This document shows positions 22,492 to 33,609 of a stretch of DNA of 64,000 bases, in pieces. The translations under genes and the position numbers were made by a program. The stretch spans positions 23,005,001 to 23,069,000 of the forward strand of contig CP142460.1 in NCBI GenBank assembly GCA_038049695.1, given 5' to 3'. The notes beneath the pieces are model-generated. The model ran no database searches and had not been told where the DNA came from. It saw only the letters and a list, made by a program, of their open reading frames with translations. This DNA is from Cinnamomum chago. Its lineage: Eukaryota; Streptophyta; Magnoliopsida; Laurales; Lauraceae. The first letter of the stretch is position 1. Every line of letters starts with the position of its first letter.

Positions 22492-22496
22492 ATTAA
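22492..22496. repeat. Target-site duplication ATTAA, right
   Basis: This is the right partner of 18316-18320. The interrupted outer LTR resumes here. Confidence 0.93.
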
Positions 22497-22590
22497 CAAT
22501 AGAAAGGATGCAAGGGTGACAACAATGAGTTAAACATAATAAACCTCCAAAACCAAGCTAATCAATGTGAAATAACAAAGGTCCATCCTT

Positions 22591-22740
22591 AGTAACGACC
22601 TACTTTCAGGTCCAGGTCCATGTCAGTCAATTCCTAAAAGATGTTTCAGGTCTATGTCAGTCAATTCCTAAAAGATGTTTCAGGTCCATGTCAGTCAATT
22701 CCTAACGACCTCCTTTCAGGTCCAGGTCCATGTCAGTCAA
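22591..22740. repeat. Short tandem array, TTTCAGGTCCATGTCAGTCA units
   Basis: Four units of 35-41 bp start at about 22603, 22643, 22678 and 22713. Each combines TTTCAGGTC, ATGTCAGTCAA and TTCCTAA. Confidence 0.85.
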
Positions 22741-22827
22741 CTTCTACTATATTTTGGTGCTCCAGACATTACGGACATCTTTGACAACATTTAAGGATCA
22801 AATTGAAATCCATTTAATACACTAGCC

Positions 22828-23825
22828 CCTACTTGGGTGGTCCCCATGAGTCAAAGTTGAGCCAAACCCTTGACTCATGCTTGGCACATCAGTAGAAGTC
22901 CATCTGGATGGTCAATGGGCCCTACAACAGATCAAAACATCAGAACTACAAAAACTGGAAACCCATAGTCTGAAGTGTATCCGGTCGACCGGGCATAGGG
23001 TCGGGTTGACCGAGTACACTGTCTTTGTAAATTTTCCAGAAAGCTAACTGGGGCTTGAAAATCCGGAATTCCAGTGTTCCCGGTCGACTTGACTACAGGC
23101 CGGTTGATCGAGTACACTCAACCCGCAACTTTCCAGATTTCTGGAATTTCATCCATTCCATCAATTTTCCATCAAAACCCCATCCAATCTCGTCCATTCA
23201 TAATGGAAACATACACAACAATTAAAAGCACCTCCATCATCATCAAACCATCACCAATTGGGCCACTGACATTTCAAATGAGAAGTCTCATCCATCAATG
23301 ACCAAAATCCATGGTCTAATTGATGTGGGGTCAATTAGACCCTACTTGGGTGGTCCCCATGAGTCAAGGTTGAGCCAAACCCTTGACTTATGCTTGACAC
23401 ATCAGTAGAAGTCCATTTGGATGGTTAATGGGCCCCACAATAGATCAAAACATCAGAACTGCAAAAACTAGAAATCCACAGTTTGCAGTGTATCCGGTCA
23501 ACCGGGTATAGGGTCGGGTCAACCGAGTAACTGTTTCTGTAAATTTTCCAGAAAGCTAACCGGGGCTTGAAAATCTGGAATTCCAGTGTTCCCGGTCGAC
23601 CTGACTACAAGCCGATCGACCGAGTACACTCAACCTGCAACTTTTCAGATTTTTGGAATTTCGTCCATTCCATCAATTTTCCATCAAAACCCCATCCAAT
23701 CTCGTCCATTCATAATGGAAACATACACAACAATTAAAAGCACCTCAATCATCATCAAACCATCACCAATTGGGCCACTGACATTTCAAATGAGAAGTCT
23801 CATCCATCAATGACCAAAATCCATG
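22828..23825. repeat. Large tandem duplication, about 486-bp units, in the 5-kb LTR
   Basis: Copy 1 (22828-23313) and copy 2 (23341-23825) both start CCTACTTGGGTGGTCCCCAT and end ATGACCAAAATCCATG. They are separated by 27 bp that include GTCTAATTGATG. Similarity is high but clearly below identity (for example CCGGTCGACC versus CCGGTCAACC). Each holds GTCGAC-type palindromes, including a perfect CCGGTCGACCGG at 22981-22992. Confidence 0.9.
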
Positions 23826-26171
23826 AAAATAAGCTCAAAAGGGCAGATCTATGCAATCAAACATCCAATTTCCAATTGAATTGAAATTGCAGAATCAAAT
23901 GACAAGAGACATCCATTCCATGTTAAATAGGTATACTAACAAAGCATGCCCACGCTAAGCCCGAGCCCAAAAATAAAAATACGTCCAATTTATGGCTATT
24001 TTATGAGATATTAATTAATGAGAAAATAAATATAAAACAAATAAATATACCATTTCTTACGGTTTGAAGCATGGCCCAGCTTTGCATTTATACAAAGTAA
24101 ATATTATTATTTTTATATAAATGAGTATGAAACTTCAAGTCTTACGTAAATTAACACCAATGTTTATGTATTTATTTTAGTAATTTCAACTTTATTTCAA
24201 GTTGAAAATTCTAAAAGCCCATAAAGTCTCTTTTAATTTATATAAGAAAATTTTAAAATATAAGATTAGGATGGGCATGTGGGCCAGCTCGTGGGTGGCA
24301 CGGCATGGTTGGGCCGATTTGAAAGTGGGCCATGCTTATTTTGACAAAAGTTCAAGTATTATCTTTATTTGAGAATTACTAGAGGTCATTATATCTTCTT
24401 GTAAGAATCCCTTTTGTTTTTTTTTATTTTCTTAAAGTGAAACATTTCACTTTGCGGAATGGGCCAAAATCCCATTTGGACGCCAGGCGCCAATAATTTT
24501 GGACTGGAGTAGTTTGGATTTCATAGGTACACATTAAGGATGAATAAAAAAGGTAGAAAGAAAAGGTCATCGACCATGATTTGACATTTATTTCTTTTCG
24601 AACTGAGAACTTGGGTGCCTTGCAAAGTTGCAATATAACTTGCTGTGTATACATATCACTCGACACAGAATCTTTTAGTTACTATATGCAACTTTCTTAA
24701 TTAATTGCAAGGCAATCCAAAAGATAAGATATATATTATGAATTCTATTTAAATGAATCTCTTTATAAGAAAAATCCTAACAGATAAGATATATCTTTAT
24801 TTTTTAGAAAGAAGATAAAATAAAGTCAATATTAAAATAGAAATCAAACAATCAATTGCAAAATTGCATGTGGCCCCGTCTTTAGGAATTAAAATATGAG
24901 GCCCACTTTAAAAAAGTTTATTGTATGTGGAGCCCATATGTATAAATCATTATCAAAGATCCACTTTTAAAAATCACAAACATTAAGGATTTTATGACCA
25001 TAATAGATATATTAAAATTCTAAATCCACCTAAAGAAGACTAATTTTAACTTGGTTGGATTGAGTTATTGAGCAAGGTGGATTTTTTCATTTGGACTCTT
25101 TAATCACCTATTATAATATATTATATTAAAATTTGAATTCTCATAAAGAAGCTTAACAAAAGTGGACTCTCAATTTTGATAGAGCTTATCTCTTGAAATT
25201 GAGTTGAGATCCAATTTCTCAAACTCAAATTGATTTGAGATTAGAGTCCATTATTTTTGCAATCGATTAACAAATTGGACTCTAATTTCGAAATCGATGC
25301 CTACGTCTATAATATATTATAATTGTACTTACCTCTAATCCAAATGCAATGAAATGATAGAAATAAGGGAAATCCAAGCTCCAATATAGAAAACAAGCTC
25401 CTAAGGTCTCCAATCACTCAATCACCCAAAAAACTCAAATTTGAACAGCTTTCTAACACCTAATCCCAAATCCACAAGAGAATTGCAATAAGAAAAGGAA
25501 ATCTAAAGAGAGAAAGAGAGAATTCTAGGGAAATGGGACTAGAGAGAGTTACCTTTCTTTGTAGAGAAAGAAGAGATCTAGGAGATGAGAGAAATCCATA
25601 GGAGATGTAAGATCAGTAGCTTGCTGTAATTCTTCTTCTTAGTAGTTGGGAAGCTTAGATCTAAGGTTTCTAGAGAGAAAAGGGAGGGGCAGGGGGGATT
25701 CTTGGAGGGAAAAGAGAGAATTGGAGGAAAAATGAGAGAGGAGAGATTAGAGAGGGAAATGAGAGATGAGAGAAATGAAGTTCGTTTGGGATAGGAGGGG
25801 TTCTTTTTATAGTTTTGTGGTGAAAAAAGGGTCTAAAATGCCCTCCTTTGGTTAGTTATAAACTAGGAAAGTACATGGGATATTTGATCTTTTTAGGTGA
25901 ACTTAGAATAATCTCATGTGGAAACCCATTCTATTGCTATTAATTACTAGCAAGGGCTTCTAACTAACTAACAAACTCTAATAAGTCTACCAAACACCCA
26001 ATAGAACTTATAAAATACAAAAATGGACTAAATCGTAGAAAATAGGCTAAAAGCCTAGGAAAATACTTATCTACCGTTACTAATCCCTACTAAGTAGCAT
26101 AATTAGATATATGATACTATATTTAACAAATTAAAACAAAAGTGAGGGTCCATAAGGGATGGGGCCTCACA

Positions 26172-26185
26172 TCACTCTCTCTTTT
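26172..26185 (-). other. Polypurine tract of the minus-strand Tekay-type element
   Basis: On the minus strand AAAAGAGAGAGTGA immediately precedes the LTR start TGTGAGGCC. It is the expected primer for plus-strand DNA synthesis and identifies 26171 as the start of a 3' LTR. Confidence 0.8.
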
Positions 26186-27184
26186 GAGACATTTGGTCTC
26201 CAAATGTAAAAACAGAGTAAGAACATACCTGAGCTAGTAGATGTGGATACTTCTTCAACACCTGCTCATGTAACTCCCACGTCGCCTCTACTGGGGTGTT
26301 ATGCTCCCGCTGAACCTTCACCCTATGAATGGTTCGAGTGTAGAGCACCTATTCCTTGGTGTTGATGATGGCGACTGATTTTGCAATGTACAAAGCGTCT
26401 GGTTGAAACTAGAGCGGCTGATGAGGCAAAAGATGGGTAGGGTTCTCCACATACTACTTCAACATAGAGACATGGAAGACATCATGTACTCCTAACAACT
26501 CTGGTGGTAGCAAAGCTTGTAAGCAACGTTACTGATCCTGGTCCTGATCTCGAAGGGTTTGACGTATCTCCGTGCTAATTTACCCTTCTCACCAAATCTA
26601 AGTATACCTCTAGCTAGGGAAACTTTCAAGAACTCTATATCCCTTCTGGAACTCAAGAGATCTGCACCAGTTGTCTGCGTAGCTTTTCCGGCGGCCGCGG
26701 CTGATCTTTAAGTTCTCAACTATTTACCTGATCTTTTCGCTGATGTCGCTGACTATAGATGGTCCGTGAAAACTTCTAACACCAACTTCCTCCCAACATA
26801 TTGGGGTCCTGCATCTCCTGCCATACAAAGCCTTGAAAGGTGTCATCTTGATGCTTGAATGGTAGCTGTTGTTGTAGGTAAACTCGTAAAGCGGCAAACA
26901 ATCTTCTCAGTTCTCCTTATAGTCCAAGACACATGCTCTCAACATGTCCTCTAGCGTCTGGTTCGCTCGCTCTGTTTGTTCGTCTGTCTAAGGATGATCG
27001 GTGGTGCTGAAACTCAACTGAGTGCCCAAACCTGCTGTAGACACTCCTAGAAATGTGAAGTGAAACGTGGGTTTTTGTCTGATACAATCGACATCGAAAC
27101 GATCTCATCCACATATAGCTTAGCTAAAATATCAAGTCTTGATCTCATCCACACTGGAAAGAAATGTGCCGACTTAGTCAGTCG
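26186..27184 (-). pseudogene. Ty3 integrase C-terminus and chromodomain-like end, decayed
   Basis: Read from 27184 leftwards, pieces of the Tekay-like integrase appear in several frames: a QTLEDMLRACVLDY-like string near 26950, then [18 protein letters not shown] and [18 protein letters not shown] [17 protein letters not shown] near 26830. At the end, VKVQREHNTPVEATWELHEQ and LKKYPHLLAQ (26230-26310) correspond to the C-terminal chromodomain region of chromoviruses. Stops and small indels are frequent (for example after YKEN). The upstream part of integrase, RT and RNase H are absent because the hAT element's end lies at 27185. Confidence 0.8.
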
Positions 27185-28231
27185 CATGGTTGAAAAAATC
27201 GGTCGATACCGAGCCGATATCTCAATGAGATATTAGTCTCGGTAAAAATCGCCAAAATCTCAGCCTATATCGGCCGAGATTTTACTCATCTCGGAATAAC
27301 CGATATCTTGGCCGATATTTTGAAAATATCGGCCGAGATATGACAAAAAGGGTGAAAACCCTAATTTTTTCATTTTTTCCCCCATCTTCATCTTCGTCTC
27401 CTCTCTTCTCATCTCCTTACTACCCATAGCAGCAGCCACACTCCATCACACATCGCTCTTGCATATTTTCAAATCCCACTTCTATTTTTTGAAGAAAATA
27501 TTATCTAAGGTAAGAGAAAATCAACTTAAAGCATTTTATTATGTGTTTTTTTTAGATGAAGCATAGAGGTTTGTCGCTTGTGTTGTTTTCTTCATTTAGA
27601 AATTAGATCTACATACTTTCATGCTAGATCTACTCATTCACATGATTTTGAACCTTTTTTTCAAATTTTTTTATTTTCAAAATTTTTAATATTTGAATTA
27701 TAATATATCATTTTTTGGGGATTTCATCATAAATATGTTCTTTTAATGATTCATGATCATTGTATGGTGTGTAAATGATTGATCTACATATTTTATGTTA
27801 GATCTATATATTTAGGATTTTGAAAATGATTTTATTAATTTTTGTTTTCCAAAAAATAATTGTTGTTACTTGTTAGGATATTTGTGATACCAAAGGCTTA
27901 ATGGCTGATTAATAGTGTGTAGATGATAGATCTACATCTACTCATAGTCATAAACATGATTTAGATTTTTATTTTAATTATTTTATTTTTAGATGTTTTA
28001 ATATTTGAATATAATATATCATTTTTTGGGGATCTCATCATAAATATATTCTTTTAATAATTCATGATCATTGTATGTTGTGTAAATGATTGATCTACAT
28101 ACTTTTATGCTATATCTATATATTTAGGAATAGGATTTTTGAAAATGATTTTATTAAATCATTTTTTTTACTAAAAATAATTGTTGTTAGAGTATTATTA
28201 TTACATGAATTTCTTATTTTATAGGAACAAG

Positions 28232-28439
28232 ATGGTGTGTGAAATAGATCCGGCATGGAGCCATGGTGAAGCAGTTGGAAGCAAAAGTAGAGTGAAATGT
28301 AATTATTGTGGAAAATTGCTCAATTGCGGGATTACTCAATTGAAACAACATTTGGGGCATGTATCAGGACAGGTGATAAAATGTCATAAAGTGCCACAAA
28401 AATGTGACTGCTGAAATGAAGGAGCTCCTAAATGCATCT

Positions 28440-28478
<39 letters not shown>

Positions 28479-30568
28479 GTACAATAAAGAAGAAGAACTG
28501 AGGAATTTGATGCATGTAGAGAAGAAGTATTCGGGTCATCCGGACCTGGGGGAGCGAGTTTGCGTCGGGCATTTAGTAAAAAACAACCCTGTCGAGATCC
28601 AGACATTGAGGAGATTGAAAGACCTCCTCCTACACATGCACCTTAGCAACTTAGCAAGTGGGACCAACTGACCCATTTGCTTATAGAAAACCAACATCGA
28701 AGCAGCCCAGCATTATGAAATCATTAAAGAGCAAGTTTGGTAAAGCAAGAGAACATCTAGTGAAAGCCGTTGGAAAGTTTTTTTTTTTTAGATGGAGGCG
28801 TTCCTCCCAGTAAGGCATCTTCTCCTTATTTCACCACCATGTTAGATGCAGTTGCAGAACATGGTCCAGGTATAAAGGCACCCACCCCTTATGAGATTGG
28901 ACATGTCTGTGTTGAGAAAGAGTATGAAGAGTTGCAGGCTTGAGTGCAAACTTTCAAATGGGTATGGAAGGAAAGAGGTTGCACACTAATGTGCGATGGG
29001 TGGACGACCATCACACATCGTCGTCTCTTGAATTTTCTAGTCTACTCGTCTATGGGCACGGTGTTTATCAAATCAGTTGATGCAACTGATTACATTCAAG
29101 ATGCAAAATATATTAATAAGTTATTGAATGAGGTGATTGAAGAAGTTTAGGCAGATTGTGTAGTTCAGGTTGTTACCGACAATGCTGCAAACATGAAGGC
29201 TGCAGGAATGATACTTATGAAACAAAGGCCAAGGATTTTCCGGTCTCCATGTGCAGCACATTGCTTGGATTTAATGCTTGAAGATATTGCAAAAGGAAAA
29301 GTCATGAAGCAAGTGATTGGTAAGATAAAGAAGATCACCAATTTTTTTTTATCAATCATATAGACTCATTTCCATGATGAAAACGCATACAAATAACCAT
29401 GAATTACTACGGCCTGGCATCACTAGATTTGCCACCCACTTCATTGCTATCGAAAGTGTTTACAAGTATAGAGAGGGACTTCTCCGATTGATAAAATCAC
29501 ATGAGTTCATGAATTCAAAATGGGGAAAGAGGCCAAGTCCTATTACTGTTGAAGTATGTAAAATAATTGAGTCCAACAAGTTTTGGCCTCATGTGAAGGG
29601 TGTTTTGAATGTTTTTGATCCCCTAATAAAGGTTCTTCGATTGGTTGATGGCGATGATAAGCCAACAATGTGCTTCTTACATGAGGCCATGGAGAGATCA
29701 AAGATGGCTATTCAAGCAGATTGTAAATATTACAAAAAGTTTTGGAAGATTATCGACGATCGATGGGGACGACAATTGTGCCGGTAAATGAAGAATATCT
29801 TTTAATTCTTGAATTGTTGTATTCAACTCTCCATTCTCTCCTCAATCCTCACTATATTAATTTATCAATGACTAAAATTCATTGGTTTTACTGTTACAGG
29901 ATACTTCTTTAATCCCCAATTTACGGATGGACACATATCGGATGAAATCCGTTTGGGATTAAAAAATGTAATTGAAAGACTGACAGAGAATATAGATGAA
30001 GCAATTTGGGCTACTAATCAGGTAGGAATGTAGGATAATTAAGGAAAAAAGTATATAACATTGTAATTTCTCTAATTTATTTTTCTACGTTAATGTCTTC
30101 AGATTGACATATACAATGTACGTGCTGAAAGTTTTGGAATGACGACTGCGCGGAGAGCTGTGACACAGACCTATCCTGGTATTGATTGTAATGTCATGTC
30201 TATATTATTTAAGGACTTATTATTATTTTATTGACTCTAATATCATTTCTATTTTCTTTTCAGCTGAATGGTGGTTGAATTATGGAGAGAGTGCTCCTGT
30301 ACTAAGGACGATTGCTATTAAAGTCCTTAGTCAAACTACATCGTCTTCCAATTGTGAAAGAAACTGGAGCACATTCTCATTTATCCACACAAGACCAAGA
30401 AATAGATTGACAATGCAAAAGCTAAATAAATTGGTCTACATTCGCTACAACCTCAAGCTCCGGAGTATAAATAGAAGGAGAAGACAGTTTGAGGATCACC
30501 GGGATTATTTCTATCCAATTAAGTTGGATTATATCTTTTCAGAAAAGGATACTATGTTAGGTCAATAG
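28232..30568 (+). pseudogene. hAT transposase (BED finger, DUF659-like core, C-terminal dimerisation domain), broken
   Basis: Start ATG 28232 follows a TTTATAG acceptor. The BED finger reads DPAWSHGEAVGSKSRVKC, CNYCGKLLNC, then QLKQHLGHV. The core region contains CDGWTTITHRRLLNFLVYS (about 28990), VVTDNAANMKAAG (29170) and CAAHCLDLMLEDIAKGK (29250), the usual Asp/Cys-His motifs of hAT transposases. The 3' exons hold EWWLNYGESAPVLRTIAIKV and SSSNCERNWSTFSFIHT (30265-30390), the dimerisation domain. Damage includes a one-base frameshift near 28392, a 34-A run at 28442, a TGA at 28940-28942, a TAG at about 29148 and a stop near 29360. Introns are plausible at about 29788-29898, 30022-30101 and 30178-30263. 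It cannot make a full transposase but could be a source of small RNA. Confidence 0.88.
28442..28475 (+). repeat. 34-base adenine run inside the transposase frame
   Basis: Thirty-four consecutive A replace or extend a short lysine stretch following LLNASA. It may be a homopolymer expansion, a small retroposed poly(A) tail without its body, or an assembly artefact. Confidence 0.85.
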
Positions 30569-30599
30569 CTGGAGGAACAAGAAGAACCGGTGTTAGACT

Positions 30600-31452
30600 A
30601 AGACTCAGAGTTTGGGTTGATGGAGGAATTGACTGGGGATAGGCCTGAGCCAATGAGGGTTGTAGAAAGGATAAAAGAAATAAATTTGACAATGCAGCTA
30701 GGGCACGCAAGTAATACGAGTGAGCCAAGGGGAAAGGAGGTGGATGAGGAGAGTGAGTCAAGTATTTCTACTTCTTCATCATCAGTAGGAATTCCACCCG
30801 ACTCTCCCGAGGATGAGGGTCATTATAGAGATGATGAGCCTGTCACTTATGAGATAGTTGAGCATTTTCCTGATGCTATTGAGTTAGATCCTCGTCGTGG
30901 CTATGTCAGACATGTTGGACAGACTGAGGCAGGGGGTAGTAGTAGCGCCGGCGCCGCTACTCATGGTCATCATGGGAGTTATGTTGGTCAAGGTACCATG
31001 TATGGACAACATGGGGGTTATGTTGGCTAACAAGGTGCCATGTATGGACAGCATGAGGGTTATTCATTTGACCCTAATTGGGTACCCCCTTCACCAGCAC
31101 CGATTATTTCTATCGAACAGATGTTAATTGAGCAAGGGAGGCTTCCCCCACCAGTTTCTCAATGACCTATTTATGCCCCTCGTGACTATTTCATACCATT
31201 TGATTACAACTAGCCATCTCAATCCACAGGGGATCAAGATAGTTCATCATCTTATAGAGAACAATCTGAATATGGTCATGGGTATGGTAGTGTTGCACAA
31301 CAGTATGGATCATATCCTTTTAGCCAGTACTGAAGAAATGATGATGATATCGAACCAGGGCGACACTCCACTTGGTATTAGGCTGTCAATATGTCATACA
31401 CTCATACTCATCAGTCTCTACTCTCCACTAGTCCCCTCTAATTTCAAGTAAA
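30600..31452 (+). pseudogene. Low-complexity C-terminal tail of the hAT protein, broken
   Basis: After the dimerisation domain the frame continues as an acidic segment (about 30617-30900: SESSISTSSSSVGIPPDSPE), then a Gly/Tyr/Gln/His-rich repeat (HHGSYVGQGTMYGQHGGYVG) with a TAA at about 31028. Further in-frame stops occur in a Pro/Ser/Tyr-rich end. Many plant hAT proteins have an acidic tail. The GQ-MYGQH repeats are a minisatellite of about 39 bp. Confidence 0.55.
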
Positions 31453-31937
31453 CCATGAACATTTTGATGCCCAAGTGCGATATGATTTATCTATCTCAGT
31501 CACTAACTCACTATCTCAGTCACTAATCTTCAGGGTCTTGAATTTCACAACTTTATTTGATGATTGAGTTAGTATTAAATGATGATTGATATGTTATCTT
31601 TATTTTCTTATATTTTACACTAATAAATTGATCATGAGCATCAATAATGTTTGCATTATATGAAATACTGGAAAAGACAGTGAACTGCGACACAAACAAG
31701 ACTCATAACTTAAGGTGACCGAGATTTTAATTTATTGTTGTTATTAATGGAAACAAATATTGTTTTCCAGCATTCTCTAATATTCTGGATTTTTTGGATA
31801 TTTTTGTGAATTTTTTGGATTAAAAAAAATTCATACCGCGATGACCGCGATGGACCGATATCCGCGACCGAAACCAATATCATATCGGTTTTTTGGCCCG
31901 GCCGATACCGCGACCGAGACCGAGATTTTGAACCATG

Positions 31938-32119
31938 CTTTCATGTGATGAGGCTTTACTAATAATATGTAATAATCCAATAGATACTAATGTTATAATA
32001 AGTTATGTACCATTTATATGTGATAGTTACTTCCATACTAATTAATGTTTACTACGATGCACCTATAAATGATTCTTTCAGATCCGATCAGAAGACATGC
32101 GAGGAAATTCCTTTTTTTT
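31938..32119. other. AT-rich junction, no gene seen
   Basis: AT-rich DNA lies between the hAT right end and the minus-strand gag. It does not continue the integrase seen left of the hAT element. Confidence 0.5.
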
Positions 32120-33449
32120 TATACCCCTTATTGGAACCTATACCAAGCAGGTAACATTGGCTTCCATGAGTGGCCTATTTTGAGCCTGCTGTGGCCTGCC
32201 TTATTGGACGTTTCTGTTCTGTTGTGATGCACGCTGATTCTGGTTCTGTCCCTACTGACGGGTCTGTTGTTGCTGCTGTGGTCTATGTTGTTGTTGTGGT
32301 GCCTGTTGCTGAAGTGGCCTTGCCTGATTCTGGACAACGATTACATTCTGTGGTGGTGCTGGACGCTGTGCCCCTTGCTGCTGCTGATTCTGTCTGTTCT
32401 GTCTTAGACAGTCCCTCATCGATGGTTCATGGAACCACTTCTGAAGCATGCTCCTGTGAGTGTACGACACTGTGTACTCTCGTGGTTCTTCCCACAGTGG
32501 GTACAAACCACTGGATTTGAGTGCTCTGTTCTGTCCTCTGCTTCTTGTTCTGATGATTCTTTTGCTGGTAGTTCTGCTAATGAGCTTATCCTTTCCCTTG
32601 AACTCTAAGGATCATATAGTGAAAATTCTTAAACTTGTAGGCTCTCTTGACAGCTTCCTCGAAGGTGATAGGTGGCACTACGCCCGTGGTGTCTCTCTCA
32701 ATGATGGGGTTAAGTTCTTCTAGAAACTTTGCAATCGTTTTCTCCATCGTGTCCATCAATTCTGGAGCATATCTAGACAATCTCTCGAACTTTGTGAGGT
32801 CTTCGAGGACAGTCATGTTCCCTTGGACAAGCTGCTGGAATTCCACTGCCTTCTGTCTCTTGATGTGGGTGGGTACATATTTGTCATGAAACTGCCTCTT
32901 GAAACTAACCCAAGCTACTGCATCTTGCATGGTCCTGTACTCATCTCTAACTGTCTTCCACCATATGTCCGCTGCACCGTTAAAGAGAGATGTTGCAAGT
33001 TTCTCTCTTTCTCCTCCGGTGCATTGGAAGATCTCAAAGATGTTCTCAGTATGCTCTAGCCAGTCATCTGTAGCTAATGGATCTTCTGGAAAGTCTTTCA
33101 AAGCTCTCTTCCGAAATTGCTCAAACAAAGCGTTCGGGTCATGTTTCCTCTGGTTGATGACTATGGCGGGTTGAGCTTGAATCGGTTCGGGCCTTCTCTG
33201 TAATACTTCTAACAGTTGCCTCTACATTTCTGCCAATTCCCTAGCATGATCTTCCTCTCTCTTAAGCATTTGATCTTGCAATCTAGCCTGGTTTTCATTG
33301 GCCTGACGCTGTTGGTCAAGCATTGCCTACATCATCTGTTGGAATTGATTTGGCATATTGTTATCAACCATATCTTCCTCAACTGACCCTATGTGATCAA
33401 TGTTACTTGCGGAGGGGTTGTTGTTTATCGGTCTCTTACGAGGTGGCAT
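32120..33449 (-). pseudogene. Tekay/Del-like gag, minus strand, decayed
   Basis: ATG 33449 opens MPPRKRPINN, as in the plus-strand gag at 4148. The middle has NALFEQFRKRALKDFPEDPL, TDDWLEHTENIFEIFQCTG, WWKTVRDEYRTMQDAVAW and RQKAVEFQQLVQGNMTVLE, giving a retrotransposon gag capsid domain. The zinc-knuckle region near 32400-32520 has lost cysteines (YPLWEEPREYT where CxxCG... is expected; CFRSGSMNH-like). It is followed by a Gln/Pro-rich tail. Stops occur in the N-terminal helix (for example near 33330 and 33220). Coding ends near 32120 with no protease or RT. It belongs with the PBS and LTR to its right. Confidence 0.87.
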
Positions 33450-33594
33450 AATGCTGCAAAACAAGTTGTTAGCACATAATAATCAAATAAAGGGTCACAC
33501 ATTGCTCACACAATACTAGCTAACAAATAGTCTAACGAATCCTCGCCACGTCCTTAAGATTTCTAGTTTCTTTTAATTGCTTGAAACACGTATC

Positions 33595-33606
33595 GCTCTG
33601 ATACTA
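33595..33606 (-). other. Primer binding site, minus strand, one mismatch
   Basis: On the minus strand TAGTATCAGAGC differs from TGGTATCAGAGC at one position. It lies 3 bases after the LTR end, between LTR and gag, as expected. Confidence 0.85.
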
Positions 33607-33609
33607 GTC

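Larger units (their letters stand above)
16985..26171 (-). mobile_element. Tekay-type 3' LTR (about 5 kb), interrupted by a solo LTR
   Basis: Read on the minus strand the LTR begins TGTGAGGCCCCATCCC at 26171, directly after a polypurine tract, and ends ..GGGGCGTTACA at 16985, where it joins broken copia pol. Removing the nested solo LTR and one target duplication (4,176 bp) leaves about 5.0 kb. It holds a short tandem array (22591-22740), a large tandem duplication (22828-23825), GTCGAC palindromes and AT-rich DNA at 23900-25500. It differs in termini from the LTRs at 18321 and 33610, so it is a separate family of the same general lineage. Confidence 0.75.
27185..31937 (+). mobile_element. 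hAT-superfamily transposon, autonomous type but decayed
   Basis: The terminal inverted repeats are CATGGTTGAAAAAATCGGT at the left and, inverted, CATGGTTCAAAATCTCGGT at the right. Both ends carry clustered subterminal GCCGATAT/ATCGGCCGAGAT motifs (27195-27350 and 31845-31930), typical hAT transposase-binding architecture. The interior encodes a BED zinc finger, a central catalytic region and a hAT dimerisation domain. The 8-bp flanks (GTCAGTCG left, CTTTCATG right) do not match, so either the target duplication has decayed or one flank has been rearranged. Confidence 0.87.

Noticed and set aside
23074-23813. Two nearly identical 75-codon frames 512 bp apart
   Set aside because: They are the same noncoding LTR segment present twice through the tandem duplication. 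Composition and context are non-genic.
27177-31945. 8-bp target-site duplication of the hAT element
   Set aside because: GTCAGTCG and CTTTCATG do not match, and shifting the terminus by one base does not help.
32170-33174. Plus-strand frames opposite the gag
   Set aside because: They are antisense shadows. The minus strand carries the recognisable capsid and PBS/LTR context.
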